The translations under genes and the position numbers were made by a program. The notes below the pieces were generated by a model. That model did no database searches and was not told where the DNA came from. It was given only the letters and a program-made list of their open reading frames with translations. DNA of 64,000 bases from Gimesia chilikensis (lineage in GTDB: Bacteria; Planctomycetota; Planctomycetia; Planctomycetales; Planctomycetaceae), in the NCBI RefSeq assembly GCF_007744075.1, contig NZ_CP036266.1, positions 3,209,748 through 3,273,747 of the forward strand. Reading direction: 5' to 3'. Of the stretch, positions 55,743 through 64,000 are shown piece by piece; the first letter of the stretch is position 1; every line of letters starts with the position of its first letter.

Positions 55743-56276
55743 ACATTTCCTCCATGATGTATTTCTGAGGATCTTGGGGATCGATATCTGATTTGCCTGC
55801 ATCTTCTGCAGGGACCGACAGTAACTGTCATCCCGATTCAACACAGGCTGGTAGCAAATGTTAGTTTATACCAATGGTAATGAATAGGGAACTCTGGTTG
55901 AAGAAATAGCTAAAGTCCGAAATCGAAGATTTCTCTGTCGGGTAGACCAGGCGAATCTGGGATAAGAAATACAATGTGTACGTGTGTATTGTCAGGGTCC
56001 GGATGGACTAGAGGGTCCACAATAGAAATTCGGCGGTGCTCTGTGAAAATATGAAGGATGTTCAGAAACAAACCCAAAAATTTCCGAACTGAAGCCGACG
56101 CCATCGCAGAATCGCTAAGATTCCCCAGCCTTTGAGTTTTCAGGCGACTTTGATTCAGTCTTAACGGGACTGACCAGTCCAGCAGCGGAGGTGCCCTTCT
56201 CTGGCTGGGAGTCGGGCAGTCCGCGATATCGCCGGTGTATCCCCTCTGTTTGATCAGGGGTCGTCCTCAGCTGTGA
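55743..56276. other. Intergenic region with one long unassigned open frame
   Basis: This gap of about 534 nt lies between two minus-strand genes. A minus-strand frame stays open for roughly 116 codons down to 55910, with an ATG at 56104 giving 64 residues (MASASVRKFLGLFLNIL start). It has no ribosome site and no recognisable domain. The promoter of the secreted-protein gene must be in the last 100 nt. Confidence 0.35.
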
Positions 56277-58769
56277 TTACAACTTTTTCTCTGGCTCTTT
56301 GGCGGGAGGCGTTTCGGGTTGTGAACTACGAGCAGTCTCAATTCCTGTGACCAGTCCCAGGTAGCCTGAGATTCGTTCGGTGGGCGTGTAGTTACTGCCC
56401 TGGAGCATTTTGCTGACAGCCGGGATCTGTTTCTGTTCGACAGCGACTGCACCAATTGTATTCAGCATATCCTCACGGAGCACCGGATCTTTAGTCGCAG
56501 TCACAAACTGCACAGCCTGACTGAATTGAGACTGATTCAGGAGTCGAGATAACAGTTTGAGGGAGAGTTGCCCCTTCCAGGGTTTCTTCAGGTCAGACTG
56601 GTTGATCAGGTGAGCCGCCTGCTCTGGTTTCCCGTTCTTAATCAGGGAAGCGGTCTGACGGAGCAGCTCATCCTCTTTGGAAAGTTTGGGGGCACTGCTG
56701 GTCAGGGCTTTACTGATCTGTGATTTCAGATCTTCGTTCTGTGAGCCGACAGATTCCAGAATCACGGCTGGCAGGGTCGTTTCCTGCAGGGCATCTTTGA
56801 GGTTAATATTTGAATTTTGTGAGGCAGCCTGCACCAGATTCCAGACTTCCGGAGCCAGGCCTGAGCGGGATGCCTGGGCCAGAAGTGCGATAAGTTTTTC
56901 GGACCGTTGTTCACCGGCGGCTTTCAGGCTGCGGAGTTGTTTGTTGTATTCGGTAATGGCCCGGTTGATGCGATCGGAGGTGTCCAGGTTAAAGGTGTCT
57001 TTGATCTCGTCCCGGAAATTGAAATTCGTCGTTGCGTTCGATTTTTCTTTGACTGCAGCGAGGCTGGGGGCAGTGGCCTGAATGCTCTGGACTGCATTTT
57101 TGAGGTATTGCAGTGCTTCTGCTTTCTTACCTAGCTCTGACTCGGCACAGGCGATCTGCAGATAGGTCTGAGCCAGTTGTTCCAGAGGAGCAGCCTGAGG
57201 CAGTCGCATGGAGTTCACTTCTTTGAGGTCTCCCAGAGTAATAGGAGTCGGAACGGGTTGATCCTTGATCAGGCTGATGGCCCGGTCGACAAAGGCCTGT
57301 GCGGCCTCTTTCTGATTCAGGCCGACCAGTTCCCGCGCACAGCGGGCCAGCATCATGGCGTTGCCTGTGGGGGAGAGCTTCTGCTCCGCTGGCTGGACCA
57401 GGCTTAAATCGGGTTTCCGCTGTTGTTTGACGGCCTGCTCGAGCCGGGAGAGTGACCATTGAGTTACTGCTTCCGTCCGGTCAGCAGAGTCGGAGGCCAT
57501 GGCTGCCCAGTTCAGGGCGGCTTCCGGATAACCGTGAGTGACGAGAATCATGGTGGTTGCTACCCACTGGGGAGAAGCCCACATGCGGTGCAGGTCAATC
57601 AGGGATTCAAAATCATGGTGATTGGCTTCCTGGGCGATCTGCAGGTAAGCCGAGAGTTGTGCCAGATTGCTTTCCGCCTGGTATTTGCGGATGAGATCGG
57701 TAGCCAGGTCTTCTTTTCCGGCGGCAATCCAGAAGGCAGCCAGGCGGGAGATCAGGTCTAAGGTATCCCTTCCGCCGTAATCGGGGATCTTCTGGGAGAG
57801 TTCAATAGTCTGATCCAGCGTCTCTTTGAGACCGGCCTGATCTTTCTCCTTAAGCTGAATCCAGCCAATTTCGATCAGGGGGAAGATTTTATAAAATGGC
57901 AGTGGTGGACTGACGGCGTCAATCCGCTCCATCTGTTCGCGGGCGGCAGGAATGTTTCTGGTAACTGCATAAGCTTCGGCTGCCAGTCGCCGACTGAAAG
58001 GTTTGCTGCGATTCCCGCGGTCGCGAGAAAGATTAACAATTTCCTCCAGTGCATTCTGTTTCACTTTGGCCGGATCAACGGACGTCTGCTGGTTCTGAGT
58101 TGTCTGTTCTGGCGGATTCAGCGGGTTTTGCGCCAGGGGGTTTCGTTCTTTTTCATCCTGATTGTTGCTGAAATTTTTATTCTTAGCCTCGGAAATGGCC
58201 GGGTTTTTAAATGGCTGGGACAGTTCGGAAGCATCTGGAACCTGAGTGAAATACCAGTAGGCACCACCAATGGCTCCCGCAGAAACTACGATGGCACCGA
58301 TCAGCGGCAGTTTCGAGGGCTTCTTTTCCTTGGGCTTTTCTTCCTCGGTGGATTTGCGTTCCTGCGCATCAGGGTTGGGGACGGTGAAGACGGGGGCCAG
58401 ACACTCCGGGTTTCGACATTTTACCTCGCGTCCGACGACTTTCTCAGAGGCAAATCCCTGGGTGTCGCACATGGGGCAGACGACACGGAACATCTTTCCC
58501 TTGGCAGGTTTGCGTGCCAGTGGGATCACCTTGACGGCTTCCTGTTTTTTCCGTTCCAGTTCAAACGGATCGTCATCGGAAACCGTTTCCCGGCCTCGAC
58601 GTTTGACGGGCTGCTGAGTTGCAGCGGATTTAGCAGGTGCGGGTTTGTCTTTGGGAGAGGGGCTGCTGGTTTTACCTGAGGACTTCATGGGAGCGCCGCA
58701 GGACGGGCACTCGGTGACGTCTTCATCAAGTACTGATGCCCCACAGGACGGGCAGGTTGGCAAATCCAT
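56277..58769 (-). CDS. Membrane protein with two zinc ribbons and TPR-like periplasmic part
   Basis: This 830-aa protein starts with a CPSCGASV...CPSCGAPM zinc ribbon (6-27), then a Ser/Lys/Pro linker. A second zinc ribbon of MJ0042-like type follows (VVCPMCDTQGFASEK...CRNPECLAPVF, about 94-128), with one transmembrane helix (about 152-172). About 650 residues of alpha-helical repeats lie outside, with helices such as LAAEAYAVTRNIPAAREQMERI that look like TPR or HEAT repeats. A Gln/Asn linker separates them from the membrane. This ribbon-helix-repeat plan is common in planctomycetes. The role is unknown; the cytoplasmic ribbons may bind a regulator. The gene is alone on its strand. Confidence 0.78.
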   Translation of the reverse strand: MDLPTCPSCGASVLDEDVTECPSCGAPMKSSGKTSSPSPKDKPAPAKSAATQQPVKRRGRETVSDDDPFELERKKQEAVKVIPLARKPAKGKMFRVVCPMCDTQGFASEKVVGREVKCRNPECLAPVFTVPNPDAQERKSTEEEKPKEKKPSKLPLIGAIVVSAGAIGGAYWYFTQVPDASELSQPFKNPAISEAKNKNFSNNQDEKERNPLAQNPLNPPEQTTQNQQTSVDPAKVKQNALEEIVNLSRDRGNRSKPFSRRLAAEAYAVTRNIPAAREQMERIDAVSPPLPFYKIFPLIEIGWIQLKEKDQAGLKETLDQTIELSQKIPDYGGRDTLDLISRLAAFWIAAGKEDLATDLIRKYQAESNLAQLSAYLQIAQEANHHDFESLIDLHRMWASPQWVATTMILVTHGYPEAALNWAAMASDSADRTEAVTQWSLSRLEQAVKQQRKPDLSLVQPAEQKLSPTGNAMMLARCARELVGLNQKEAAQAFVDRAISLIKDQPVPTPITLGDLKEVNSMRLPQAAPLEQLAQTYLQIACAESELGKKAEALQYLKNAVQSIQATAPSLAAVKEKSNATTNFNFRDEIKDTFNLDTSDRINRAITEYNKQLRSLKAAGEQRSEKLIALLAQASRSGLAPEVWNLVQAASQNSNINLKDALQETTLPAVILESVGSQNEDLKSQISKALTSSAPKLSKEDELLRQTASLIKNGKPEQAAHLINQSDLKKPWKGQLSLKLLSRLLNQSQFSQAVQFVTATKDPVLREDMLNTIGAVAVEQKQIPAVSKMLQGSNYTPTERISGYLGLVTGIETARSSQPETPPAKEPEKKL

Positions 58770-59106
58770 ATTTCAATCGTCCGATATATTCTGGTGGTTA
58801 ATCAATGTCCATGTCTCACCTGTTACGTAATCCGAAAGTCTTCAGAAAGGAAAAATCAAAACGCAACAGTTGGATTGTGATCAGAAAGGAATCATAGTTA
58901 ACTGTTTAGAAAACAGAAAGCTAAGTATCATTGTATACATTGAATAACCTCCTCTTCAAGGAATATTCAATGAACGCCGATGAATGTCGGATCTTCAGAA
59001 ATGAGAAAAACTTCTGACAGAGACTGTTAACGCAAAAGCAGCGCTGCGATCCACAGTCATTCGAACATAACACACCACTACCACTTCAGGAACGGGACAG
59101 AGAATC
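58770..59106. other. Divergent intergenic region
   Basis: This gap of 337 nt lies between the zinc-ribbon gene (-) and the GAF-like gene (+). A 15-codon frame (ATG at about 58970, with AAGGA in front) is too short to call. The 59107 gene has only a weak GGGACAGAG ribosome site. I see no repeat or RNA gene. Confidence 0.35.
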
Positions 59107-59613
59107 ATGGATTTACAGGTCGAGCAGGTTGTCACTCAGCTGGAACAGGAATTACGTGAACAGAATTCTGTTTCCGGTGTGCTGGATCTGCTGCTGGCCC
59201 AGCTGAAGGGGCGGGCCGCTGGTCTCTGGCGGTGTGCCGACGGGAATCTGCTGCAGGTAGGCTTTCGTGCAGTACCGGAAATGAATCTGCAGGTGCAACA
59301 GGATTTTGCCGCTCTGACGAAAGAAGTTTCACTGGAAAATAAAGGGTTAGGCATCGTCAAGGCGGTGCTGGATCGTCAGCCTGCGATTGGAACTCTGAGC
59401 AGTACGGAGTCAGGATTACCAGGGTCTTCCGAGTGGCTGGTCAAGTTCGGAGCACAACAATCATATGCGATACCCGTCATCGAGGACGATGAGGTCACAG
59501 GAGTTCTGGCAATTTCCACAGACTGTATTCATCAGGCAGGCGATGCCGAGTGGGAAATTCAGACTCAGATTGCGAACCGAATCGGTGAGAAAAAACTTTT
59601 GGGGATGCTTTGA
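59107..59613 (+). CDS. GAF-like domain protein (168 aa)
   Basis: This soluble protein consists of one alpha/beta domain. A helix (1-20) leads to VSGVLDLLLAQLKGRAAGLWRC, then a core ending in SYAIPVIEDDEVTGVLAISTD and a final helix AEWEIQTQIANRIGEKKL. Strand order and the short 'AIPV..ddEvtGvLai' edge match GAF domains that bind small ligands or mediate dimerisation. No catalytic domain is attached. It is located upstream of the site-2 protease (186 nt) and the HD-GYP gene on the same strand, so a signalling link is possible. Confidence 0.75.
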   Translation: MDLQVEQVVTQLEQELREQNSVSGVLDLLLAQLKGRAAGLWRCADGNLLQVGFRAVPEMNLQVQQDFAALTKEVSLENKGLGIVKAVLDRQPAIGTLSSTESGLPGSSEWLVKFGAQQSYAIPVIEDDEVTGVLAISTDCIHQAGDAEWEIQTQIANRIGEKKLLGML

Positions 59614-59799
59614 ACCTGTGAATTGAGTATGATTTCGTTACAGAAAAAGGGAGTGGAATTGTCAGGAGATTTCCTGATGTATATAACATGTGGAGTGGAA
59701 ACAGGAGTTTCCCTGCTCTACCGTTCTACGTACCCGGTCATTCTGAGCTCAGCATTAGCTGAAGGACGTTTGTGATTCTCTGCAACAGGTCATGGTAAG

Positions 59800-60795
59800 A
59801 TGAGTCGATCGAATCCTTTGCACTGGTCATTTCCCATTGGATCCTGGTTTTTGACTCAGGTGCGTGTCAGCATTTTTCTGCCGGTCGTCCTGCTCGTCTT
59901 CTGGTCACATTACTCTCTGGGACTGGGATTTGCTTTATTCGGCGTTCTGTTCATCAGCGTCTTCCTGCATGAAATGGGGCACGTGGTTGCCTGTCGGATG
60001 ATGGGAGGCGAAGCCGATCAGATCATGCTCTGGCCCCTGGGAGGCCTGGTACCCTGCAGCCCTGCCCGTACTGATGCCTCACGCATCGTCACCGTTCTGG
60101 GCGGGCCGCTGGTGAATCTGCTGTTATGTGCGATTACGCTGCCGGCTGTAATCTGGTCCGGACAGATGTCAGAATCGCTCAACCCGATCAAGCTTCCGAC
60201 TGTCGATCTGAGTAACAATCTGGGGCAGGCAATGCTTTTGATGGTGTTCAGCATCAACTGGCTCCTGCTGCTGGTAAACCTGATTCCGGTACTTCCCCTG
60301 GATGGTGGTAAAGTGCTGCAGATCATCCTCTCCCGCCGCTTTGATGAAACTGTGCTGCATATGGTGATGCTGAACGTCAGTTTTCTGGTCGGGGGGCTGG
60401 GAATGGTGATTGGCCTCTGCACCCATACCGTCTGGGTGGTCTTTTTCGGAGCGTTGCTGTTAATGCTGAACCTGCTGGAATTTGCTGCCGGCCATCGAGA
60501 GGAAGCCTTCGACGATTCCATTTTCGGCTACGATTTCTCACAAGGCTATACCAGCCTGGAACGTTCGAGTCCGGAACCTTCAGAGCAGAAAGTTGGTTTC
60601 TTCCAGAAGTGGCGGGAGAAACGAAAACTGCAGAAACGGATGCGGGAACGTGAAAAAGAACGGGATGCAGAAAAGCAGCTGGATCTCCTGCTGAATAAGG
60701 TTCATGAATTCGGTCTGGATTCCTTAACCCCCAAGGAGCGTCAGCAGTTAAATCAGGTGAGTGCCCGCTATCGCAAGAGCAATTCCGACCCCTAG
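59800..60795 (+). CDS. Site-2 protease (M50) family membrane metalloprotease
   Basis: This 331-aa intramembrane metalloprotease has the zinc motif HEMGH (about 56-60) in a membrane helix and the second-ligand motif LPLDGGKV (about 165-172), with about six helices in the first 230 residues. It would cleave membrane-bound substrates such as anti-sigma factors. The cytoplasmic tail (about 255-331) is a basic coiled coil (KWREKRKLQKRMREREK) followed by LLNKVHEFGLDSLTPKERQQ. This resembles the DUF6576 helical tail found on rhomboid proteins and suggests a shared docking module. No PDZ domain is present. Confidence 0.9.
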   Translation: MSRSNPLHWSFPIGSWFLTQVRVSIFLPVVLLVFWSHYSLGLGFALFGVLFISVFLHEMGHVVACRMMGGEADQIMLWPLGGLVPCSPARTDASRIVTVLGGPLVNLLLCAITLPAVIWSGQMSESLNPIKLPTVDLSNNLGQAMLLMVFSINWLLLLVNLIPVLPLDGGKVLQIILSRRFDETVLHMVMLNVSFLVGGLGMVIGLCTHTVWVVFFGALLLMLNLLEFAAGHREEAFDDSIFGYDFSQGYTSLERSSPEPSEQKVGFFQKWREKRKLQKRMREREKERDAEKQLDLLLNKVHEFGLDSLTPKERQQLNQVSARYRKSNSDP

Positions 60796-61327
60796 AATCA
60801 GGCGGATTTGCACTCAAACGGTGTTTCATTTTCACTTTCCACCGAAAATCACCGAAATTTACTTAACTGGTGAATCATTTTGCTGGTCTGGCCTGACAAT
60901 GCACACATCTGGCAGAATCCGCAGCATCGTGCTTAACTGATGTTGTTTTACTTCAGTCAGCTCCGTCTGGTGGTGAACAGGAATGAGATGCGTCTCTCCC
61001 TGGCAGAAAGACGGGGATTCATGCTGGATTGTTCCTAACTGTCATGAAAACAAGGCGATACAACCAGAGTAAAGGACCCGTTACTCTTTATATCCAGTTT
61101 GATATCTGGTTGTTGACGAAGTTAACTTCAGAAAACCTTGAATTTGTTCACTAGAACCTGCGTTTGCCGATATTTGCGGTGTAAACTGCAGTTTTCGGGG
61201 CGAAAACTGCAGTTTCCTGAAAAGTGACACAAATACAGGTCCTGATTTCAAATCTGATTTGCGGCCATTCGTCTGCGAACTAACTTTCTATAGGGAATAA
61301 CTCCTCTAGAAAGCAGGAAAATGACTT
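60796..61327. other. Palindrome-rich intergenic region upstream of the HD-GYP gene
   Basis: The 532-nt gap has no gene. It carries an 8-bp pair ACAACCAG/CTGGTTGT (about 61059-61114) enclosing AGTAA/TTACT, a perfect palindrome GAAGTTAACTTC (61118-61129) directly overlapping a TTGACG -35-like hexamer (61113-61118), and the paired AAACTGCAGTTT elements at 61183-61215. Regulation of the HD-GYP gene is the likely role. Confidence 0.55.
61183..61215. promoter_or_regulatory. Tandem 12-bp palindromes forming a perfect 15-bp inverted repeat
   Basis: Each arm contains AAACTGCAGTTT (61183-61194 and 61204-61215). Their centres are 21 bp apart, which is two helical turns, so two bound dimers would lie on one DNA face. 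The whole stretch is also a perfect inverted repeat of 15-base arms around GGG. No T-run follows, so this is more likely an operator than a terminator. It lies 113 nt before the HD-GYP start. Confidence 0.6.
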
Positions 61328-62986
61328 ATGGTCTCGGGAACAATTGATTCATTCAAGAAACTGTCCAACTTCAGCAAGTGTGGTGGCGCATGGGATCTGG
61401 AAATCCATCAGGATACCAAGGTGGAATTGTCCAACGATCGCATGCAGCGCATTTCAGAATTGACGGGCCTGTCAATGTTCTGTTTCGACGCCAGGGTTCA
61501 AAGGCTGGTCGGGCGGACTCACACGCGCTCCCTGCCCTTTTTTCCGATCGACGTCTTAAACCAGCTCGGTGAGATTCAGGGACTGACCCTGGTCGAGAAT
61601 ACAAACGGGTTGACCCATTATCTGTTTCCCCTCTTCGAGGATAGCGAACACAAATATGTTGCCGCCGGTTTTGTGTTTCAGAAAGAGAAACGCAAACTGA
61701 CGGAAATGGTAATGTCAGCTGTGGAGAGGAACTGGTCTTCCGAGGAACTGGATACCTGGCTCGAAGGGCAGCGGATACTGGATGTGAAATCGCTGCATGC
61801 CCTGCTGAGTCTGGCCATCATGCATCTGGATGAAGAACAGCAGCTGGATGAATTGAACGAGGAAGTCGATAATCTGTCCGAATGTCTGGATGAGACGTTT
61901 GAAGAAATCAGCCTGCTGCACGAAGTGGCGCAGCATTTGAAGATTTCTGAAAGTCCCGAGAAGCTGGGAGAGCTCTGTCTGGAGCGGATCGGCAATCTGA
62001 TCGAAGCGGAAACAAATATTATCTGGTTCGAAGGACAGGGACACACGTCCCGATTCATGTCTGAGAGCCAGACTGAATTTGATGAACTCAAACTGGCTCG
62101 GCTGGTCGCACAGTTTGATGGGTTTGACTTCAATCAGCCTCTGGTGATCAATCACGTGGACAGTTCCCTGCTCTCGCTGGAATTTCCGGATCTGCATAAT
62201 CTGGTGCTGGTGCCGATTACTGATGGCTCTCATTCTTACGGATGGATTCTGAGCTGTAATCTTCTCAAGAGCGAAGAGTATGGCACGATTCAGGCCAGTC
62301 TGTTGAATTCGGTGGCTTCATTCCTGGGAACGCACCTGCGTAACATCGACCTGTATGCGCAACAGGAAGAGCTGATGCTCAGCTTTGTGAAATCGTTCAT
62401 CTCCACTCTGGATGCGAAAGATCCTTACACACGCGGTCATAGCGAGCGCGTGGCCCTGATCGCACAGCAACTGGCGAAACAACTGGGTTATACGGGAGAA
62501 TTCATCCACGATATCTATCTCTCCGGTCTGTTGCACGACATCGGGAAAATCGGCGTGGATGACCGCATCCTCCGCAAGGAAGGCCGTTTGACCGATGAGG
62601 AATTCCTCCAGATTCAGAAACATCCGATGATCGGATACAAGATTCTCTCTGGTATCAAAAAGCTCAAAAACATTCTGCCGGGGATCCGTAATCACCATGA
62701 GCAGATCGACGGCCGGGGTTATCCCGATGGTTTGACCGGAGACGATATTCCGCTGATGGCGCGGATTATTGCTGTCGCGGATGCCTATGATGCGATGGGC
62801 AGTGATCGTCCCTACCGCAACGGCATGCCTCTGGAGCGACTCGAAGCGATTTTCCGTGAAGGGAAAGGGATCCAGTGGGATGCTGCCGTGATCGACGCTT
62901 ATTTTGAGATCCGTGATGAAATTACTCAGCTCTCGCAGAAATACAATCTGGAATCTGCTGAGCAGCTGGAACTGACGGTCAGTTGA
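61328..62986 (+). CDS. GAF/HD-GYP domain protein (putative cyclic-di-GMP phosphodiesterase)
   Basis: At 552 aa, an N-terminal region (about 1-190) of unclear fold leads to a GAF-like section (about 200-345). The HD-GYP domain (about 350-525) has HSERVA (about 372), LLHDIGKIGVDDRIL (the HD pair, about 401-402), HPMIGYKIL, GIRNHHEQIDGRGYPDGL with the GYP motif, and AVADAYDAM. All metal and GYP residues are present, so it should hydrolyse cyclic dinucleotides. There is no receiver or membrane helix. A short out-of-frame start (61321) competes within the ribosome site region. The unusual palindromic region upstream suggests strict control. Confidence 0.92.
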   Translation: MVSGTIDSFKKLSNFSKCGGAWDLEIHQDTKVELSNDRMQRISELTGLSMFCFDARVQRLVGRTHTRSLPFFPIDVLNQLGEIQGLTLVENTNGLTHYLFPLFEDSEHKYVAAGFVFQKEKRKLTEMVMSAVERNWSSEELDTWLEGQRILDVKSLHALLSLAIMHLDEEQQLDELNEEVDNLSECLDETFEEISLLHEVAQHLKISESPEKLGELCLERIGNLIEAETNIIWFEGQGHTSRFMSESQTEFDELKLARLVAQFDGFDFNQPLVINHVDSSLLSLEFPDLHNLVLVPITDGSHSYGWILSCNLLKSEEYGTIQASLLNSVASFLGTHLRNIDLYAQQEELMLSFVKSFISTLDAKDPYTRGHSERVALIAQQLAKQLGYTGEFIHDIYLSGLLHDIGKIGVDDRILRKEGRLTDEEFLQIQKHPMIGYKILSGIKKLKNILPGIRNHHEQIDGRGYPDGLTGDDIPLMARIIAVADAYDAMGSDRPYRNGMPLERLEAIFREGKGIQWDAAVIDAYFEIRDEITQLSQKYNLESAEQLELTVS

Positions 62987-63055
62987 TGGACTGACTTTCG
63001 CTGAATGATTAGGATGAGTGCATCACCTTATTCTGTCTTCATGCGGGAGTCTTTC

Positions 63056-63688
63056 ATGTCAGCTGTCCTACCTCAGAATCTCTGGAAGCACATCGTCTTC
63101 CTGGTTTGCCTGTTCCCTGGCCTGTCGGGCTGTGGTTCTGGTGAATCTGATGCTCCTGCCGATCTGCCTGTTCCCGAAGCGGCTCCCCTCAGTTCTGCTC
63201 AAAGTGCTGCGACTGACGCTTCACACTCTGAGGCCGGCGAAAAAGTCTTTGACGGGATTCAGTTCGACGTGCCCGTCGGCTGGCAGCAGATCCCGTTGTC
63301 TCCAGCACAACAGGGGATGATCTCAGCCAGCTTTCAGATTCCCAAAGCGGGACCGGATGTAAAGCTCACTCTCTCTTCGGTCGGCGGTGGCATAGAGGCC
63401 AACCTGCAGCGCTGGCGAGGGCAGTTCCAGTTACCTCCGGGTGAAGAGCCGCTTGAGAAGACTGTCCGCGTAGATGACGTGGAAGCGATCTGGCTCGATC
63501 TTCGTGGTACCTTTGATACCGGACCGGCTCTGAACGGGACAGCGGAAGCGGGCATGCGGATGATTGGCGTGGCAATCCCCCGCAGTCCTCGTGATTTTTA
63601 CCTCAAGCTGACTGGTCCTCGGGAACAGCTGCTGAAAGCAGAGCCTGAGTTCGAAGCGTTTTTGAAATCGGCTCGTTTCAAACAGTAA
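63056..63688 (+). CDS. Putative lipoprotein, unknown function
   Basis: I choose ATG 63056, since GGGAG is 6 nt upstream and gives a compact signal MSAVLPQNLWKHIVFLVCLFPGLSGC with lipobox LSGC; an in-frame ATG at 63005 would add 17 residues. The mature protein has an Ala/Pro/Ser linker, then a single compact beta-rich domain with FDVPVGWQQIPLSPAQQGM, LTLSSVGGG and WLDLRGTFDTG, and a final EAFLKSARFK helix. This pattern recurs in planctomycete lipoproteins with no known function. It is 69 nt after the HD-GYP gene on the same strand. Confidence 0.75.
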   Translation: MSAVLPQNLWKHIVFLVCLFPGLSGCGSGESDAPADLPVPEAAPLSSAQSAATDASHSEAGEKVFDGIQFDVPVGWQQIPLSPAQQGMISASFQIPKAGPDVKLTLSSVGGGIEANLQRWRGQFQLPPGEEPLEKTVRVDDVEAIWLDLRGTFDTGPALNGTAEAGMRMIGVAIPRSPRDFYLKLTGPREQLLKAEPEFEAFLKSARFKQ

Positions 63689-63706
63689 CTCTGTAGCTAC
63701 GAGAGA

Positions 63707-64000
63707 TTATCGGTCGCTGTCCCATTTACGGACCAGGCCGGCTGACAGGTGGCCTCCAAATCCAAAAGAGAGTTTGAGGGCCGTACTGATTTCCCGTGAT
63801 GCTGCAACCTGGGGTGTGTAATTGAGTGGGCACTCTGGATCGGGATTTTCCAGGTTCAGTGTGGGGGGAACGATTCCGTCCCGCATGGCGAGCAGCGTCA
63901 GCGCCAGTTCTACGCTCCCTGCTGCTCCGAGGAGATGTCCCATGCCCCCTTTCAGGCTGGAACAGGCAAGTGCAGCGGAGTGGGGGCCGAATGCTTTCTG
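63707..64000 (-). CDS. 3-oxoacyl-[acyl-carrier-protein] synthase, C-terminal part (cut by window edge)
   Basis: The reverse strand is open from 64000 to a stop at 63707 and gives the C-terminal quarter of a beta-ketoacyl-ACP synthase II-like (thiolase-fold) enzyme. ALACSSLKGGMGHLLGAAGS contains the conserved Lys and His of the KS active site, then PPTLNLENPDPEC and LSFGFGGHLSAGLV. It condenses malonyl-ACP with an acyl chain. FabF or a specialised polyketide-type synthase cannot be told apart from this piece; the N-terminal Cys site is outside the window. The end is 18 nt from the convergent lipoprotein gene. Confidence 0.9.
   Translation of the reverse strand, partial: QKAFGPHSAALACSSLKGGMGHLLGAAGSVELALTLLAMRDGIVPPTLNLENPDPECPLNYTPQVAASREISTALKLSFGFGGHLSAGLVRKWDSDR

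Noticed and set aside
55910-56104. 64-codon frame MASASVRKF on the minus strand, part of an open run of about 116 codons
   Set aside because: Longer than most chance frames, but no Shine-Dalgarno, no domain and no support from position. Kept only as a note in the gap entry.
59655-59725. Two six-base hairpins (TCAGGA/TCCTGA and GGAAAC/GTTTCC) after the GAF-like gene
   Set aside because: Short arms and no T-run; common by chance in such a gap.
60796-61327. Possible cyclic-di-GMP riboswitch before the HD-GYP gene
   Set aside because: The conserved GEMM core sequences are not present; palindromes fit protein operators better.

Overview
The window looks like a chromosomal segment of a planctomycete, most like the Gimesia/Planctomycetaceae group. 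This is inferred from gene content, not from a marker gene or database search. The pointers are a PQQ-type beta-propeller secreted protein, a double DUF1080 lipoprotein, a BatA/VWA/DUF4175 membrane locus, several Ser/Thr kinases with exported sensor regions, an FHA-cyclase, an HD-GYP protein, MJ0042/zinc-ribbon membrane proteins and many conserved-looking genes of unknown function. I see no rRNA, tRNA, CRISPR array, prophage, transposase or integrase. The region reads as core chromosome with moderate gene density and short single-strand gene runs.

Layout. 1-3.5 kb: a possible partial gene tail, a conserved hypothetical gene, a KDPG/KHG aldolase (eda) and a large secreted protein, all +. 3.5-8.8 kb (-): two TatA-like genes, a hypothetical gene and a long PQQ-propeller gene broken by one extra G in a G8 run. 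9.2-16.8 kb: an envelope-polysaccharide-like block with three large polytopic membrane proteins (one YfhO-like, one GT-C-like), a polyprenyl-phosphate glycosyltransferase and a coupled methyltransferase. 17.0-21.0 kb (-): nitrilase-family amidase, YdjM-like membrane hydrolase, HisN/IMPase-like phosphatase, LarA-like protein. 21.5-24.8 kb (+): SWIM-SNF2 helicase. 24.9-34.4 kb (-): a four-gene BatA/VWA/GATase-like/DUF4175 plus lipoprotein run. 34.7-36.9 kb (-): pyrB and a dihydroorotase homologue that has lost most metal ligands. 37.1-41.7 kb: a divergent kinase, a protein with two receiver-like halves, and a DUF1080 lipoprotein.

41.8-48.3 kb (-): prfB, which needs a programmed +1 frameshift, then ugd, rfbB and gyrA. 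48.8-53.9 kb (+): a signalling cluster of dCache-like Ser/Thr kinase, FHA-adenylate/guanylate cyclase, a 53-residue small ORF and a CheY-like response regulator, closed by a strong hairpin terminator. 54.1-58.8 kb (-): a secreted coiled-coil protein and a zinc-ribbon/TPR-like membrane protein. 59.1-63.7 kb (+): a GAF-like protein, a site-2 protease, a GAF/HD-GYP protein preceded by a palindrome-rich leader, and a lipoprotein. The right edge cuts a 3-oxoacyl-ACP synthase gene (-).

The most notable points are the PyrB/non-catalytic PyrC' pair with a 4-nt overlap (the class A ATCase arrangement), the RF2 frameshift site, the kinase + FHA-cyclase + small ORF + receiver cluster, the paired AAACTGCAGTTT palindromes 21 bp apart upstream of the HD-GYP gene, a GyrA with Gly and Pro at the two main quinolone-determining positions and an acidic insert before its GyrA box, and the G8 frameshift in the PQQ gene. 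I did not find an obviously unprecedented multi-gene system. The signalling cluster is the best candidate for something under-described.
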